From NCBI GenBank assembly GCA_030528485.1, contig JAUMYU010000005.1:1-62344 (forward strand): 62,344 bases of DNA, written 5' to 3'. The translations under genes were made by a program, and so were the position numbers. The notes under the pieces were generated by a model that worked only from the letters and a program-made list of their open reading frames with translations, was not told where the DNA came from and made no database searches. The stretch is from Comamonadaceae bacterium. GTDB lineage: Bacteria; Pseudomonadota; Gammaproteobacteria; Burkholderiales; Burkholderiaceae_C. Positions 24,912-36,242 of this stretch are shown piece after piece (the first letter of the stretch is position 1; each line of letters begins with the position of its first letter).

Positions 24912-25862
24912 ATGCAGTTTGAGCACACTACCGTCCTCCTTCACGAGGCTGTTGATGCATTGTTTGGCGCCGTTGAAACGCGCCCGGCAGGCACGCCTTT
25001 GCGCTGGGTGGATGCCACGTTTGGGCGCGGTGGCCACAGCCGGGCCATTCTGGCGCGCATGGGCGCTGCCGATGAATTAATCGTTTTTGACAAAGATCCG
25101 CAAGCCATTGCCTGTGCACAAGCGGTGGGGGATGCGCGCATGCAAATCCGCCACGAGGGGTTTGCCCATTTGGCGCAATTGCCAGAAGCCAGTGTGGATG
25201 GGGTGTTGCTGGACTTGGGCGTGAGTTCGCCCCAGCTTGACGATGCCAGCCGTGGATTCAGTTTTCGTATGGATGGCCCTCTGGACATGCGTATGGACAG
25301 TACGCGTGGACAGACGGCGGCGCAGTGGTTGGCGCACGCCGAACAGGGCGAGATTGCCGAGGTGATACGTGAATATGGTGAAGAACGGTATGCTGGCCGC
25401 ATTGCAGCGGCGATTGTTGCTCGCCGACAGGAGCGGGGGGCTATTACCCGCACCGCAGAACTTGCCGCACTCGTGGCTGGTGCGGTCAAAAGTCGTGAGC
25501 CGGGGCAGAACCCTGCGACGCGCACCTTTCAGGCTTTACGGATTTTCATCAACGCAGAGCTTGAGGAATTGCGACAAGCGCTAGCAGCGGCGTTACGGGT
25601 GTTGCGCGCGGGCGGTCGCTTGGTGGTGATCAGCTTTCATTCGCTGGAAGATCGCATCGTCAAGCGGTTTATTGATGCGCATGCGCGCGAGCCTGGCTAC
25701 GACCGTCGTGTGCCTATCGTGAGCGCTCAGGTGCAAGCCATGCCCCTGGTTGCGGTGGCGCGCATTCGTCCCGGCGCGCAGGAGGTAGCAGCCAATCCTC
25801 GTGCGCGCAGCGCCATCATGCGTGTGGCGCAGAGAACGGAGGCGGTATGGTCGTGCGGCTGA
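24912..25862 (+). CDS. rsmH: 16S rRNA (cytosine(1402)-N4)-methyltransferase RsmH
   Basis: 316 residues. [16 protein letters not shown] site [77 protein letters not shown] and [15 protein letters not shown] are all family blocks. It methylates C1402 in the ribosomal decoding centre. Its last 16 bp overlap ftsL. Confidence 0.97.
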   Translation: MQFEHTTVLLHEAVDALFGAVETRPAGTPLRWVDATFGRGGHSRAILARMGAADELIVFDKDPQAIACAQAVGDARMQIRHEGFAHLAQLPEASVDGVLLDLGVSSPQLDDASRGFSFRMDGPLDMRMDSTRGQTAAQWLAHAEQGEIAEVIREYGEERYAGRIAAAIVARRQERGAITRTAELAALVAGAVKSREPGQNPATRTFQALRIFINAELEELRQALAAALRVLRAGGRLVVISFHSLEDRIVKRFIDAHAREPGYDRRVPIVSAQVQAMPLVAVARIRPGAQEVAANPRARSAIMRVAQRTEAVWSCG

Positions 25863-26176
25863 ATCTGTTGCTGCTGCTGTTGGCGGTAGGGTCGGCGCTG
25901 GCCTTGGTGCGTGTGCAATACGATTCGCGGCGGTTGTATTCCGAGCTGGACAAGGAAGTTCGTCTGGCGCGGCAATTGGAGACGGAGTTTGAAGCGTTGC
26001 AAGTGATGCTGCGTGCGCAAGCGGCTGCAGCGCGTGTAGATCAATTCGCGCGCACCGATTTGCAAATGCGCGCTGCCACGCCCGCAACGACTCGGTATGT
26101 ACACGAGCCTGCTACGCGCACGCAGCGGGTGCAGGATCAGGCCGGCTTTGCCGTTTCTGAAGGGGGTGCGCCATGA
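25847..26176 (+). CDS. ftsL: Cell division protein FtsL
   Basis: 109 residues: a short cytoplasmic start, one transmembrane helix (about 5-20, [16 protein letters not shown]) and a periplasmic coiled coil ([20 protein letters not shown]) typical of FtsL, then a basic tail. FtsL works with FtsB and FtsQ to switch on FtsWI. Identification rests on this layout and the position between rsmH and ftsI, since FtsL diverges fast. The start overlaps rsmH by 16 bp and the stop overlaps ftsI by 4 bp. Confidence 0.92.
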   Translation: MVVRLNLLLLLLAVGSALALVRVQYDSRRLYSELDKEVRLARQLETEFEALQVMLRAQAAAARVDQFARTDLQMRAATPATTRYVHEPATRTQRVQDQAGFAVSEGGAP

Positions 26177-27939
26177 GTAGGGTGCGTCCCGTCGCTTACG
26201 CCACCAGCCCGTTGCTGGCCAGCAAGGCGCCTGTTTGGCGTAGCCGGTTTGTGCTGGTGATGTTGGCGCTGGTATTTCTGGGATTGATCGTGCGCGCTGC
26301 GTATGTGCAGGTTTTCTCCAATGAGTTTTTCCAGACGGAAGGGGAGAAACGGTATGCCCGTACCGTGGATTTGCCAGCCAATCGCGGCAAAGTGCTTGAT
26401 CGCAATGGTTTGATTTTGGCATCCAGTGTGCCTTTTGCCATCGTGTCGGCGAATCCGTCGGAGTTGAAGGCAGGAGGGGCGACAGCCGGCGATCTGGCTC
26501 GTTTGGCTGAGTTGTTGGGGATAACGCTAAAAGATCTGAACGATAAGCTTGCGTCCCTTGGCAGTTTTGGCCAAGTGCGGGTGGGCCGCCCTGTGGAGTG
26601 GGAAATTGGCCAGCAAATACAGGCTCTGGGAATCCACGGCGTTTATTTGGAGAAAGGGTACAAGCGCCAATATCCCGAAGGCCCGGCCGTCTCCCATATC
26701 GTGGGCTTTACAAATTTGGAGGACAAAGGGCAGGAAGGGATAGAGGCGGCCTATGACGCCAAACTCGCTGGCGTGGCGGGTTCGCGTCGTGAGATCAACA
26801 ACCGCCTTGAGCAAACGATCGAGGGCTATGAGGTAGCGCCCGTCGATGGTAGCGATGTGCACCTTGCCATCGACAGCAAGGTGCAGTTTTTCACCAATAG
26901 AAAACTGTTGGAGCAGGTACAGGCGCATAAAGCCAAGGCTGGCAGCGTGGTAGTGCTGGATGCGCGTACTGGGGAGATTTTGGCGCTGGCCAACTACCCC
27001 AATTACGACCCTGCCGAGCGTTCGCGGTTGACGCGCGATGAGCTGTACCACCGCTCGCGCAACCGTGCTTTGACCGATGTTTTCGAACCGGGCTCGGTGA
27101 TGAAGCCACTGACTGTGGCGATGGCCCTGGAGGCGGGGGTGGTTAACCCGCGTACGGTGATCAATACCCATCCTGGTCACATCATGGTGACGGGGGCCAG
27201 GCTCTCGGATGTGCGCAATTTCGGCAATTTGACGGTGGAAGGCATCATCCAGAAATCCAGCAACGTGGGCACAACCAAGCTCGCTCAGATGATGGAGTCG
27301 AGCTATATGTGGGAGGTGCTCTCGGCAGTGGGCTTTGGCGAAAGGCCACAGATCGGCTTTCCTGCCGTGGCCAGCGGCAGTTTGCGGCCCTGGAAGACTT
27401 GGCGTCCCGTAGAGAAGGCCACCATGTCCTATGGCTATGGGCTGTCGGCCAGTTTGTTGCAAATGGCCCGCGCCTATACCGTGTTTGCCAATGATGGTGT
27501 TTTGTTGCCCGCTTCGCTGATTCGACGTGAGCAGCCGCCAGTGGGGGTGCAGGTGTTCTCGCCCAAAACGGCGCGGGCAGTTTTGAAGATGCTGCAAATG
27601 GCTGCTGCGCCGGGCGGCTCGGGTCAGCGCGCGCAGACTGTGGGCTATTCCGTGGGCGGCAAGTCCGGCACGGCACGCAAGCAAATCGGCAAGCACTACG
27701 CGGCTAATAAATACCGTTCGTGGTTTGTAGGGCTGGCCCCTATTGAGAATCCCCGCATCATTGTTGCCGTCATGATTGATGAGCCTAGCGCGGGCCAGTA
27801 TTACGGCGGAGCTGTTGCTGCGCCGTTGTTTAGTCAGGTGGTACAGCAGACCTTGCGCTTGCTGGGTGTGCAGCCCGACATGGATGTCAAGCCGCAAATT
27901 GTGGCCTCGGGGGTCGATGATGAGGAGGTGTTGCAATGA
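26173..27939 (+). CDS. ftsI: Peptidoglycan transpeptidase FtsI (PBP3)
   Basis: 588 residues: a membrane anchor (about 26-45), the pedestal domain with NRGKVLDRNGLILA, and a class B transpeptidase domain with the active serine Ser308 in SVMK, SSN at 362-364 and KSG at 497-499. It cross-links septal peptidoglycan with FtsW and is a beta-lactam target. It is coupled by ATGA overlaps to ftsL and murE. Confidence 0.97.
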   Translation: MSRVRPVAYATSPLLASKAPVWRSRFVLVMLALVFLGLIVRAAYVQVFSNEFFQTEGEKRYARTVDLPANRGKVLDRNGLILASSVPFAIVSANPSELKAGGATAGDLARLAELLGITLKDLNDKLASLGSFGQVRVGRPVEWEIGQQIQALGIHGVYLEKGYKRQYPEGPAVSHIVGFTNLEDKGQEGIEAAYDAKLAGVAGSRREINNRLEQTIEGYEVAPVDGSDVHLAIDSKVQFFTNRKLLEQVQAHKAKAGSVVVLDARTGEILALANYPNYDPAERSRLTRDELYHRSRNRALTDVFEPGSVMKPLTVAMALEAGVVNPRTVINTHPGHIMVTGARLSDVRNFGNLTVEGIIQKSSNVGTTKLAQMMESSYMWEVLSAVGFGERPQIGFPAVASGSLRPWKTWRPVEKATMSYGYGLSASLLQMARAYTVFANDGVLLPASLIRREQPPVGVQVFSPKTARAVLKMLQMAAAPGGSGQRAQTVGYSVGGKSGTARKQIGKHYAANKYRSWFVGLAPIENPRIIVAVMIDEPSAGQYYGGAVAAPLFSQVVQQTLRLLGVQPDMDVKPQIVASGVDDEEVLQ

Positions 27940-29519
27940 GCGTGCTGCAACGTCTGGATACGCCCGAGCAAGCGGTGGCTTGGCTGCGCCAGCGTGTGCC
28001 TGCAGGCGCCCGCCTGCACAGCGATAGTCGGTTGTTGCAGTCGGGTGATGTTTTTTTGGCTTGGCCCGGGTTCGCCCAGGATGGGCGCAAGCATGTTGTG
28101 GCTGCATTGCGTTCGGGCGCTTCGGCAGTGTTGGCGGAAGCGCGCGACGCTGACTCCGCCGCCTGGTTGCATGAAACGAAAGCGAAGCACAACCTTGCTT
28201 TGTGCGAGGGGTTGCAACGCATGGCCGGTGAAATTGCTGCCTTGTGGTGGGGCCAGCCTAGCGCCCAGATGGATGTGCTGGCTGTCACTGGAACCAATGG
28301 CAAGACGACACTGGCTTGGTGGCTGGCACATGCCTGCGGGAGTGCGGATGCGCCATGCGGTTATGTCGGCACTTTGGGCGTGGGCATCCCTCCAATGCTG
28401 GCGGAAACGGGCATGACTTCGCCCGACGCCCTGCGTTTGCAATGGGAGCTGAGTTGCCTGCGTGAGCAAGGTGCGACTGCATGTGCTTTGGAGGCTTCTT
28501 CCATCGGCTTGGAACAAGGCCGCCTCAATGGCACGCGCATTCCTGTGGCGGTGTTTACAAACCTCACGCAAGACCATTTGGACTACCACGGCACCATGCA
28601 GGCTTATGGGCGGGCCAAACAACGCTTGTTCGAGTGGCCTGATTTGCAAGTGGCAGTCGTCAATGCGCAAGATGCTTATGGCGTCAAGCTTCGTGCGCTG
28701 GCAAGCGCGCGCAATGGACTGGATGTGTGGGATTACGCTGTAGCTGCCGAGTCTTTGCCTGTTGCGCGTGCGCGCTTGATGGCTGTGGACGTGCAGTTTA
28801 GTGATGGCTGTGCCACATTTGAAGTGCAGGAGTATTCGCACAGCACACCGGATGAACAAGCGTGTCCAGTCCAAAGCCTACGCATGCAAGCAGGTGTGAC
28901 AGGACTTTACAACGTGCAAAACGTTTTGGCGCTTTTGTGTGTATTGCGCGCGCGCGGAATGGCGTTGGTGCAGGCAGCGGCATGGTGTGTCCATCTGCCC
29001 GCTGTGCCTGGACGTATGCAGATCGTGCCAGCTCAGCCAACGCAACCGCTGGTGGTGGTGGATTACGCACATACCCCGGATGCCTTACGCGCTGCCTTGC
29101 AGGCGCTGCGCCCCGTGGCACAGCAGCGGGGTGGGCAGTTGAATGTGGTGTTTGGTTGTGGGGGCGATCGTGATCCGGGCAAACGCCCGCTGATGGCCAT
29201 GGCGGCAGCGCAAGGGGCTGATGCGCTGTGGATCACCAGTGACAACCCGCGCCGGGAGCGCCCGGCAGCCATCATCGCCCAAGTGGTAACAGGCCTCACT
29301 TTGGCGCAACGCCAGGCCGCACACATTCTGGAAGATCGCAGACAAGCGATTGCGCAGGCTGTGACCCAAGCCAATGCTTGTGATGTTGTGCTGATTGCAG
29401 GCAAAGGGCATGAGGATTACCAAGAAGTCAAAGGCGTCAAACACCCATTTTCAGATATGCAAGAGGCACAACAGGCATTGAGACTGCGCAGCGCAGCTCA
29501 GAAAGTGAGGGGCGCATGA
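27936..29519 (+). CDS. murE: UDP-MurNAc-tripeptide synthetase MurE (meso-DAP adding)
   Basis: 527 residues. Mur-ligase signatures: HSDSR near the start, ATP loop [25 protein letters not shown], and the DNPR motif in SDNPRRERPAAI that selects meso-diaminopimelate rather than lysine. GKGHEDYQ closes the protein. It adds the third residue of the stem peptide. It is about 30 residues longer than E. coli MurE through small insertions. Confidence 0.96.
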   Translation: MSVLQRLDTPEQAVAWLRQRVPAGARLHSDSRLLQSGDVFLAWPGFAQDGRKHVVAALRSGASAVLAEARDADSAAWLHETKAKHNLALCEGLQRMAGEIAALWWGQPSAQMDVLAVTGTNGKTTLAWWLAHACGSADAPCGYVGTLGVGIPPMLAETGMTSPDALRLQWELSCLREQGATACALEASSIGLEQGRLNGTRIPVAVFTNLTQDHLDYHGTMQAYGRAKQRLFEWPDLQVAVVNAQDAYGVKLRALASARNGLDVWDYAVAAESLPVARARLMAVDVQFSDGCATFEVQEYSHSTPDEQACPVQSLRMQAGVTGLYNVQNVLALLCVLRARGMALVQAAAWCVHLPAVPGRMQIVPAQPTQPLVVVDYAHTPDALRAALQALRPVAQQRGGQLNVVFGCGGDRDPGKRPLMAMAAAQGADALWITSDNPRRERPAAIIAQVVTGLTLAQRQAAHILEDRRQAIAQAVTQANACDVVLIAGKGHEDYQEVKGVKHPFSDMQEAQQALRLRSAAQKVRGA

Positions 29520-30940
29520 TGATGAGCCTGGCATTGGCCGCGCAACTTCTGGAGCAGGGCGGAGTGCCCTGCACGGTGTGCGGTGTGACAGATCCTGCGG
29601 CGGTTGCGTTGGAGCGGGTGCATAGCGATAGTCGCACCTTGCAAGCGGGCGATTTGTTCGTAGCGTTGGTTGGCGAGCGTTTTGATGCGCACGACTTTCT
29701 TGCTCAGGCGCGTGATGCAGGCAGTGCGGCTGCATTGGTGCAAACAGGCAGAGCCATCAAAGGGTTGCCATGCCTTGAAGTGGCGGATACCCGAATTGCT
29801 TTGCAAGCACTGGCGCGCCAGTGGCGATCTCTCTTTGAGATTCCGGTGATTGCGGTGACGGGGAGCAACGGTAAAACCACTGTTACGCAAATGCTCGCCG
29901 CCATCTTGCGTGCTGCTTATGACGATGCCTGCCTGGCAACGCAGGGCAATTTCAATAATGAAATTGGTCTGCCGCTGATGGTGTTGCGGCTGCGTTCGAC
30001 ACACCGTGCAGCCGTGTTTGAGCTGGGCATGAACCATTCTGGCGAAATTGCGTTGTTGGCTGGGATTGCCCAGCCCACGGTAGCGTTGGTAAACAACGCC
30101 CAGCGGGAGCACCAAGAATTCATGCACAGCGTGCAGGCTGTGGCCGAAGAAAATGGCGCCGCTATCAGTGCATTGCCTGTTGATGGTGTGGCGGTGTTCC
30201 CTGCTGATGACGCTTACAGCGCGTTGTGGCAGAGCCTGGCAGGTGCACGCACCGTTCATACCTTTGGTGTTGCGCAAGGTTGCACTCGCATCCTGCAAGC
30301 CCGGTGGCAAATTGGCATGCACGCGGGATGGGCATTGGAGTTGTGCGTTGATGGTGTACCGGCGTCCGTAACGTTGGCTGCTTTGGGGCAACACAACCTC
30401 TCCAATGCTGCCGCCGCCGCTGCCGCTGCCAGTGCGGCGGGAGTGCCTCACGAAGCCATTGTCCAGGGGTTGAATGCCTTTCGTCCGGTGCAAGGGCGTG
30501 GGGTTTTGCATGCGGTGGTACACGATGATGGCACCCGCCAATGGCTGGTGGACGATTGCTATAACGCCAACCCGGATTCTGTTTTGGCCGCTATTGATGT
30601 ATTGGCCGCTTTTCCTTCCCCGCGCCTGCTGGTGTTGGGTGATATGGGCGAAGTGGGCGAGCGTGGCGAGCAGTTCCACGCGGAAATAGGCGCCTATGCG
30701 AAAAGCCGTGGCATTGATGGCTTGTGGAGCTTTGGAAAGTTGGCAGGGCATGCTGCTGTTGCCTTCGGTAGCGCGGCGCGGCGTTTTCAGGATATGGCAA
30801 CGTTGAGTCAAGCACTGGCTGAGCAAACGCCTGCTTTGGCAAGCTTGCTTGTCAAAGGTTCGCGTTTCATGGCAATGGAGCGTGCATTCGAGCATGCCCT
30901 GCATGCTGCTCAGCAAGCAGGCGGGAGGGTGCAGCCATGA
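29516..30940 (+). CDS. murF: UDP-MurNAc-pentapeptide ligase MurF
   Basis: 474 residues. [19 protein letters not shown] loop [49 protein letters not shown] and [22 protein letters not shown] identify MurF, which adds D-Ala-D-Ala to complete the cytoplasmic precursor. It overlaps murE and mraY by ATGA. Confidence 0.97.
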   Translation: MMMSLALAAQLLEQGGVPCTVCGVTDPAAVALERVHSDSRTLQAGDLFVALVGERFDAHDFLAQARDAGSAAALVQTGRAIKGLPCLEVADTRIALQALARQWRSLFEIPVIAVTGSNGKTTVTQMLAAILRAAYDDACLATQGNFNNEIGLPLMVLRLRSTHRAAVFELGMNHSGEIALLAGIAQPTVALVNNAQREHQEFMHSVQAVAEENGAAISALPVDGVAVFPADDAYSALWQSLAGARTVHTFGVAQGCTRILQARWQIGMHAGWALELCVDGVPASVTLAALGQHNLSNAAAAAAAASAAGVPHEAIVQGLNAFRPVQGRGVLHAVVHDDGTRQWLVDDCYNANPDSVLAAIDVLAAFPSPRLLVLGDMGEVGERGEQFHAEIGAYAKSRGIDGLWSFGKLAGHAAVAFGSAARRFQDMATLSQALAEQTPALASLLVKGSRFMAMERAFEHALHAAQQAGGRVQP

Positions 30941-32118
30941 TGCTTTGGCTCTCGCAAATTTTGCTGGCGCTGGCGCCCGATGGGCTGAGTTTTTTGCGTG
31001 TGTTCCAGTATTTGACCTTCCGTGCCGTGATGGGGGCCATGACGGCGCTGGTGATTGGCTGGGTGGCTGGGCCGCGTGTGATTCGCTATTTGGTCTCGCT
31101 CAAAATCGGCCAGCCTGTGCGCGAATACGGCGTGCAAACCCATTTGGTCAAAAGCGGCACGCCCACAATGGGAGGGGCGCTTATTCTTATTGCCATCGCT
31201 ATTGCGACATTGATGTGGGCCGACTTGAGCAATCGCTTTGTGTGGATTGTGCTGTTGGTGACGCTGGGCTTTGGAGCGATTGGCTGGATGGATGATTGGC
31301 GCAAGGTCGTGCGAAAAGATCCGGAAGGCATGCCTGCGCGCCAAAAATTCTTATTGCAAACCCTGATTGGTTTGGTTGCAGCGTTGTATCTGGCCTTCAG
31401 TATTTCCGAAGTGGATAACTGGCGTGTATTGGTGTTGTTTGCCGAATGGGTGCACTCGGGCTTCTCTCCCGATTTTGAACTCAACACGCAATTGACTGTG
31501 CCCTTTTTCAAGGGGGTGGCCTATCCCTTGGGCGTGCTGGGTTTTGTAGTGTTGAGCTTTTTGGTCATTGTGGGCGCCAGCAATGCCGTCAACTTTACAG
31601 ATGGGCTGGATGGCTTGGCCATCATGCCTGTGGTCATGGTGGGTGCATCGTTGGGCGTCTTTGCCTATGTCACAGGCCATTCGGTGTACGCACGTTATTT
31701 GTTTTTACCTTACATCCCAGGAACGGGCGAGCTATTGGTGTTTTGTGCGGCCATGGCTGGGGCAGGTTTGGCTTTTTTATGGTTCAACGCTCACCCCGCC
31801 CAAGTGTTCATGGGGGATGTGGGGGCATTGGCACTGGGCGGTGCATTGGGCGCCATTGCTGTCATCGTGCGTCAGGAGTTCGTGCTGGCCATTATGGGCG
31901 GCATCTTCGTGGCAGAAGCGCTCTCTGTCATGCTGCAAGTGGTTTGGTTCAAGTACACGCGCCGTCGTTATGGCCAAGGGCGACGCCTGTTTCTGATGGC
32001 GCCTCTGCACCATCACTTTGAGAAAAAGGGTTGGAAAGAAACCCAGGTGGTTGTGCGCTTTTGGATCATCACCATTTTCCTGTGCATGGTGGGGCTGGCC
32101 AGTTTGAAGCTGAGGTAG
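30937..32118 (+). CDS. mraY: Phospho-MurNAc-pentapeptide translocase MraY
   Basis: 393 residues with about ten membrane helices. Conserved cytoplasmic loops: [36 protein letters not shown] with the catalytic aspartates, [11 protein letters not shown] and the [11 protein letters not shown] loop. It attaches the precursor to undecaprenyl phosphate, making lipid I. Three bp separate it from murD. Confidence 0.97.
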   Translation: MMLWLSQILLALAPDGLSFLRVFQYLTFRAVMGAMTALVIGWVAGPRVIRYLVSLKIGQPVREYGVQTHLVKSGTPTMGGALILIAIAIATLMWADLSNRFVWIVLLVTLGFGAIGWMDDWRKVVRKDPEGMPARQKFLLQTLIGLVAALYLAFSISEVDNWRVLVLFAEWVHSGFSPDFELNTQLTVPFFKGVAYPLGVLGFVVLSFLVIVGASNAVNFTDGLDGLAIMPVVMVGASLGVFAYVTGHSVYARYLFLPYIPGTGELLVFCAAMAGAGLAFLWFNAHPAQVFMGDVGALALGGALGAIAVIVRQEFVLAIMGGIFVAEALSVMLQVVWFKYTRRRYGQGRRLFLMAPLHHHFEKKGWKETQVVVRFWIITIFLCMVGLASLKLR

Positions 32119-32121
32119 GGT

Positions 32122-33876
32122 ATGAAACAGAGTACTGCTCCTCTTGTGCTGATTCTGGGCCTGGGCATTTCAGGCTTGGCGATGGCCCGTTGGTGTGCCG
32201 CGCAAGGAATGCGTGTGCGTGTGGCAGACACGCGTGCGCAACCGCCGCATTGGGCTAATCTGCGCGAAGAAGTGCCGGAAGTGGAGTGCGTGTTGGGCCA
32301 GCCTTTGGATGCAGCGCTGCTGCGCAGCCGTGTGGGGCATGTGGAGGTTTCCGCGGTGTATTGCTCACCCGGGTTGGCGTTGGCTGAAGTAGAACCTGTA
32401 CGCACAGCGGCCGCACACAGTGGCGTCTTTTTCGGTGGTGAACTGGATTTGTTCAGCCAGATGTTGGCAAGGCTGCGCCAGGAACATGGCTACCGGCCGC
32501 ATGTATTGGCCATTACTGGCACCAACGGTAAAACCACGGTGACATCGTTGACCGGCCAGCTACTTGAAAGAGCAGGCTTAAGCGTCGCTGTGGCGGGGAA
32601 TATCGGCCCTTCGCTGCTGGATACCCTGGCATCGCGCATGCAAGCGGCGCAGTCTGTTTGCGAGGTGGCCAGCGCGCACGTGGAAAGCGCAGTGCAGGAA
32701 AAGTCTGCTGCAAGTGGTGGGGAGGCCGGTGTCGAGCAAGAAGATGATGAAGGGCTGCATGCGAATTGCAGCAATGTGGTTGTAGTGGCGGAACATGTGC
32801 AGCCTGATGCTTACGCACTGGCTTTGCCGCAAGTCTGGGTGTTAGAGCTTTCCAGTTTCCAGCTTGAATATTCCAGCCGTTTTGAGCCTACGGCAGCGAC
32901 TGTCCTGAATGTCAGCGAGGATCATTTGGATTGGCACGGCAGCATGCAGGCCTATGTGCGTGCTAAGGCGCGTATTTATGGCCAGCGAGCTGTGGCTGTA
33001 TTCAATCGCGACGATGCTGCAACGATGGCCTTGATGCCCGAGTTGGTGGCGGCTACCGATAAACCTGCGAAAGGGCGTCATCGCGCTGTAGGAACCGGTC
33101 GCGCCATTTTGCGTTTTGGCTTGGGTGCGCCTGAGCAGGCGGGTGATTGGGGTGTCGAAGTCCAGGCGGGCATGCCTTGGCTGGTGCGTGCTTACAGCGA
33201 TGCTCCGGGAGAACAGGGTGGGGTTGGCGCTGCCAAATCGATGGCGCGGATGACGGAAGTTTTTTTCCAGCGTCTCATGCCTTGCGCAGCGCTGCGTATC
33301 CATGGCCGTCACAACATCAGCAATGCCTTGGCAGCACTGGCGTTAGCCTCGACCACGGGAGCCAGTTTGGCCCATATGTTGCATGGCCTGCGTGAATACC
33401 GTGGCGAGCCGCATCGCGTGCAATCACTGGGTTTTGTGCAAGAGGTTGAATACATTGATGACAGCAAAGGCACCAATGTGGGGGCCACCGTGGCTGCATT
33501 GGGTGGTCTCAGTAAAGAGGGAAGCGCACGTCGGCTGGTGGTGATTCTTGGTGGAGATGGCAAGGGGCAGGATTTCGCGCCTCTGGCCTGGCCTGTGATG
33601 CAGGCGGCGCGCGCTGTTTTGCTGATTGGGCGTGATGCTTTTTTGATCGAAACCGCTTTGCAAGGCACGGGTGTCCCGCTACATCACGCGCCCACGCTTG
33701 AAGATGCTGTGCAGCACGCTGCCTCCTTGGCGCAGCCCGGGGATGCTGTGCTGCTTTCGCCTGCGTGTGCGAGCCTGGACATGTTCCGAGACTATGCCCA
33801 TCGCGCAGAAGTTTTCAGCTCGTGCGTGCGTGCTTTGGCCCTGGATGCCGGCCAGGAATTGGGGGATGGGACATGA
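32122..33876 (+). CDS. murD: UDP-MurNAc-L-alanine:D-glutamate ligase MurD, enlarged
   Basis: 584 residues against about 440 for E. coli MurD. The core is intact: [22 protein letters not shown] loop [24 protein letters not shown] (about 157-166), [13 protein letters not shown] (about 237), [43 protein letters not shown] and [17 protein letters not shown]. Extra sequence includes about 60 residues between GNIG and the VLELSS strand (about 172-233), acidic and Ser/Gly/Ala-rich, and a second insertion around 310-375. It adds D-glutamate to UDP-MurNAc-L-Ala. Confidence 0.96.
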   Translation: MKQSTAPLVLILGLGISGLAMARWCAAQGMRVRVADTRAQPPHWANLREEVPEVECVLGQPLDAALLRSRVGHVEVSAVYCSPGLALAEVEPVRTAAAHSGVFFGGELDLFSQMLARLRQEHGYRPHVLAITGTNGKTTVTSLTGQLLERAGLSVAVAGNIGPSLLDTLASRMQAAQSVCEVASAHVESAVQEKSAASGGEAGVEQEDDEGLHANCSNVVVVAEHVQPDAYALALPQVWVLELSSFQLEYSSRFEPTAATVLNVSEDHLDWHGSMQAYVRAKARIYGQRAVAVFNRDDAATMALMPELVAATDKPAKGRHRAVGTGRAILRFGLGAPEQAGDWGVEVQAGMPWLVRAYSDAPGEQGGVGAAKSMARMTEVFFQRLMPCAALRIHGRHNISNALAALALASTTGASLAHMLHGLREYRGEPHRVQSLGFVQEVEYIDDSKGTNVGATVAALGGLSKEGSARRLVVILGGDGKGQDFAPLAWPVMQAARAVLLIGRDAFLIETALQGTGVPLHHAPTLEDAVQHAASLAQPGDAVLLSPACASLDMFRDYAHRAEVFSSCVRALALDAGQELGDGT

Positions 33877-35144
33877 GCATGCAGGCCGAAAAACGTCTCG
33901 GTTGGTGGCAGCGCATCACAAGTCGCGATGAGCGACTGAAAATGCCAGATGTGCCTGTGCACACCATGGGCATGGCTTCGGGTCTTCGCACCCCGGCTCA
34001 GCCTTCTGTTGTGGAGGGGGTAGATCAAACCCTGCTTGGCGTGCTGGTAGGCATTTTGGCCTGGAGTGTGGTAATGGTGTACTCGGCCTCCATTGCTATG
34101 GGTGATAGCCCGCGCATGACAGGCGTGCACAATGAGTTTTTCTTGATTCGCCATGTAGTGTCTATCGCGGTGGCCTTCGTGGCGGCAGTGGCAGTGTTCC
34201 AGGTGCCGATGGAGGTCTGGCGCAAAAATGCCATATGGGTTCTGCTGGGCACATTGGTCTTGTTGTTGGCTGTACTCATTCCGGGCCTGGGGATTTCTGT
34301 GAATGGCTCCAGACGCTGGTTGCCTTTGGGCGTGATGCGATTTCAGCCTTCGGAGTTGGCCAAGCTGGCAGTGGTGATTTATGCGGCCGACTACATGGTG
34401 CGTCGCATGGACGTACGTGAGAAGTTCATTCGGGCAGTGACCCCTATTGGCGCAGCCGTTGGGTTCATCGGGCTGCTATTGCTGGCGGAGCCGGATTTGG
34501 GCGCTTTTGTGGTGGTTGCATCCACGGCAGTGGGGATTTTGTTTTTGGGCGGCGTCAATATCCGGGGGTTTGTATTGATGCTGCTGGTGCTGGTAAGCGC
34601 ATTCGTGCTGATGATTTGGCTGGCGCCTTATCGGCGCGCACGCTTTTTTGCCTATTTGAATCCTTGGCACGAGTCCTATCGCCTCAAGGAGGGCTACCAG
34701 CTCACCCATTCGCTGATTTCTTTTGGACGGGGCGAGATCTTTGGCGTGGGGCTGGGCGGCAGTGTGGAAAAACTGCACTGGCTGCCTGAACCGCATACCG
34801 ATTTCATTCTTGCGGTCATTGGCGAGGAGCTGGGCTTGGTTGGAGTGCTGCTGCTGATTGTGGTTTATTTCTGGCTGGTGCGGCGCATCATGGTGATTGG
34901 TCGCCGCGCCGTGGCCCTGGATCGCATTTTTGCCGGTCTGGTTGCCCAAGGTATTGGCTTATGGATTGGCATCCAATCCATGATCAATATTGGGGTCACT
35001 CTTGGGGCGCTACCGACCAAGGGTTTGACGCTGCCTTTAATGAGCTTTGGCGGCTCGGCCATGCTCCTGAGTTTGATGGCCATCGCGATTGTGTTGAGAG
35101 TGGATTACGAAAACAGAAGTTTGATGCGGGGGGAGCGCATATGA
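33873..35144 (+). CDS. ftsW: Septal peptidoglycan polymerase FtsW
   Basis: 423 residues from the ATG at 33873, which overlaps the murD stop. A cytoplasmic head of about 50 residues is followed by about ten membrane helices of the SEDS family, with [72 protein letters not shown] and [11 protein letters not shown]. It polymerises septal glycan with FtsI. Confidence 0.97.
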   Translation: MSMQAEKRLGWWQRITSRDERLKMPDVPVHTMGMASGLRTPAQPSVVEGVDQTLLGVLVGILAWSVVMVYSASIAMGDSPRMTGVHNEFFLIRHVVSIAVAFVAAVAVFQVPMEVWRKNAIWVLLGTLVLLLAVLIPGLGISVNGSRRWLPLGVMRFQPSELAKLAVVIYAADYMVRRMDVREKFIRAVTPIGAAVGFIGLLLLAEPDLGAFVVVASTAVGILFLGGVNIRGFVLMLLVLVSAFVLMIWLAPYRRARFFAYLNPWHESYRLKEGYQLTHSLISFGRGEIFGVGLGGSVEKLHWLPEPHTDFILAVIGEELGLVGVLLLIVVYFWLVRRIMVIGRRAVALDRIFAGLVAQGIGLWIGIQSMINIGVTLGALPTKGLTLPLMSFGGSAMLLSLMAIAIVLRVDYENRSLMRGERI

Positions 35145-36211
35145 AGAGGGAGCGTAAAGGGGCACAGAAGACGGCTGTTGTTATGGCCGGTGGCACCGGG
35201 GGGCATATTTTCCCTGGCGTGGCTGTGGCGCGAGGCTTGCAGGATGCTGGTTGGCGCGTCGTCTGGATAGGCGGTAATGCGGGGATGGAAGGCAAAATCG
35301 TGTCGGGCTACGGCCTGCAATTGCATTGCCTGAACTTTTCCGGCGTGCGTGGTAAAGGATGGCGGCCTATGCTGGCTTTGCCGGATGCAGTCTTGGAAGC
35401 GCGCAAGCTCTTGGCCCATATCAAACCCGATGTGGTTTTGGGCTTTGGCGGTTACGTTTCTGTACCAGGCGCACTTGCTGCGGCCAGCAAACGTATTCCC
35501 CTGTTCATTCATGAGCAGAATGCCGTTGCGGGCATGGCGAATCAGTGGCTGTCGCATTTGGCGCGTCGGGTTTTTACGGCTTTCCCCAAGGTGTTGAAAG
35601 GTGCGGAATGGGTGGGCAACCCTCTGCGCAGCGAATTCTTGCGCCAAAACGCGCCGAGCCGGCGTTTTACCAAGCGTGAGGGGCCATTGCAATTGCTGGT
35701 GGTCGGCGGGAGCTTGGGAGCGCAGGCGCTCAATGAGATGGTGCCCAAAGCCTTGGCGTTGCTTCCCGAGGCGCAGCGTCCCCACGTGCTGCACCAAAGC
35801 GGTTTGAAGCAGATTGAATCTTTGCAGGCCAACTACCAGCAAGCGGGAGTGAGTGCCGACCTGATCCCTTTCATCAAGGACACAGCGAAAGCTTATGCCG
35901 ATGCCGATTTGGTGATTTGCCGCGCGGGCGCCAGCACCGTGACCGAAATCGCCGCCGTAGGCGCGGCAGCGTGCTTTGTTCCTTATCCCCATGCCGTGGA
36001 CGACCATCAGAGCGTGAATGCGCGCTATCTGGTCGATGAAGACGCAGCCTGGTTGATGGAGCAAAGCCTGATGACACCTGAAGGTCTAGCCGACTTTATG
36101 AGTGCGCTCACGCGTCATGAGCTGCTTGAACGCGCTCGTCGAGCGCACAAGCTCGCCAAGACGGAGGCGGTGCCGCTGATCGTGCGGGCTTGCGAGGAGC
36201 TGGTCGAGTAA
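35141..36211 (+). CDS. murG: UDP-GlcNAc:lipid I transferase MurG
   Basis: 356 residues from the ATG at 35141 (ATGA overlap with ftsW). GT28 glycosyltransferase: [80 protein letters not shown] and [17 protein letters not shown]. It makes lipid II on the inner face of the membrane. Confidence 0.97.
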   Translation: MKRERKGAQKTAVVMAGGTGGHIFPGVAVARGLQDAGWRVVWIGGNAGMEGKIVSGYGLQLHCLNFSGVRGKGWRPMLALPDAVLEARKLLAHIKPDVVLGFGGYVSVPGALAAASKRIPLFIHEQNAVAGMANQWLSHLARRVFTAFPKVLKGAEWVGNPLRSEFLRQNAPSRRFTKREGPLQLLVVGGSLGAQALNEMVPKALALLPEAQRPHVLHQSGLKQIESLQANYQQAGVSADLIPFIKDTAKAYADADLVICRAGASTVTEIAAVGAAACFVPYPHAVDDHQSVNARYLVDEDAAWLMEQSLMTPEGLADFMSALTRHELLERARRAHKLAKTEAVPLIVRACEELVE

Positions 36212-36242
36212 GGCTGAGTGACCGAGACATGGGCTTGATCGT

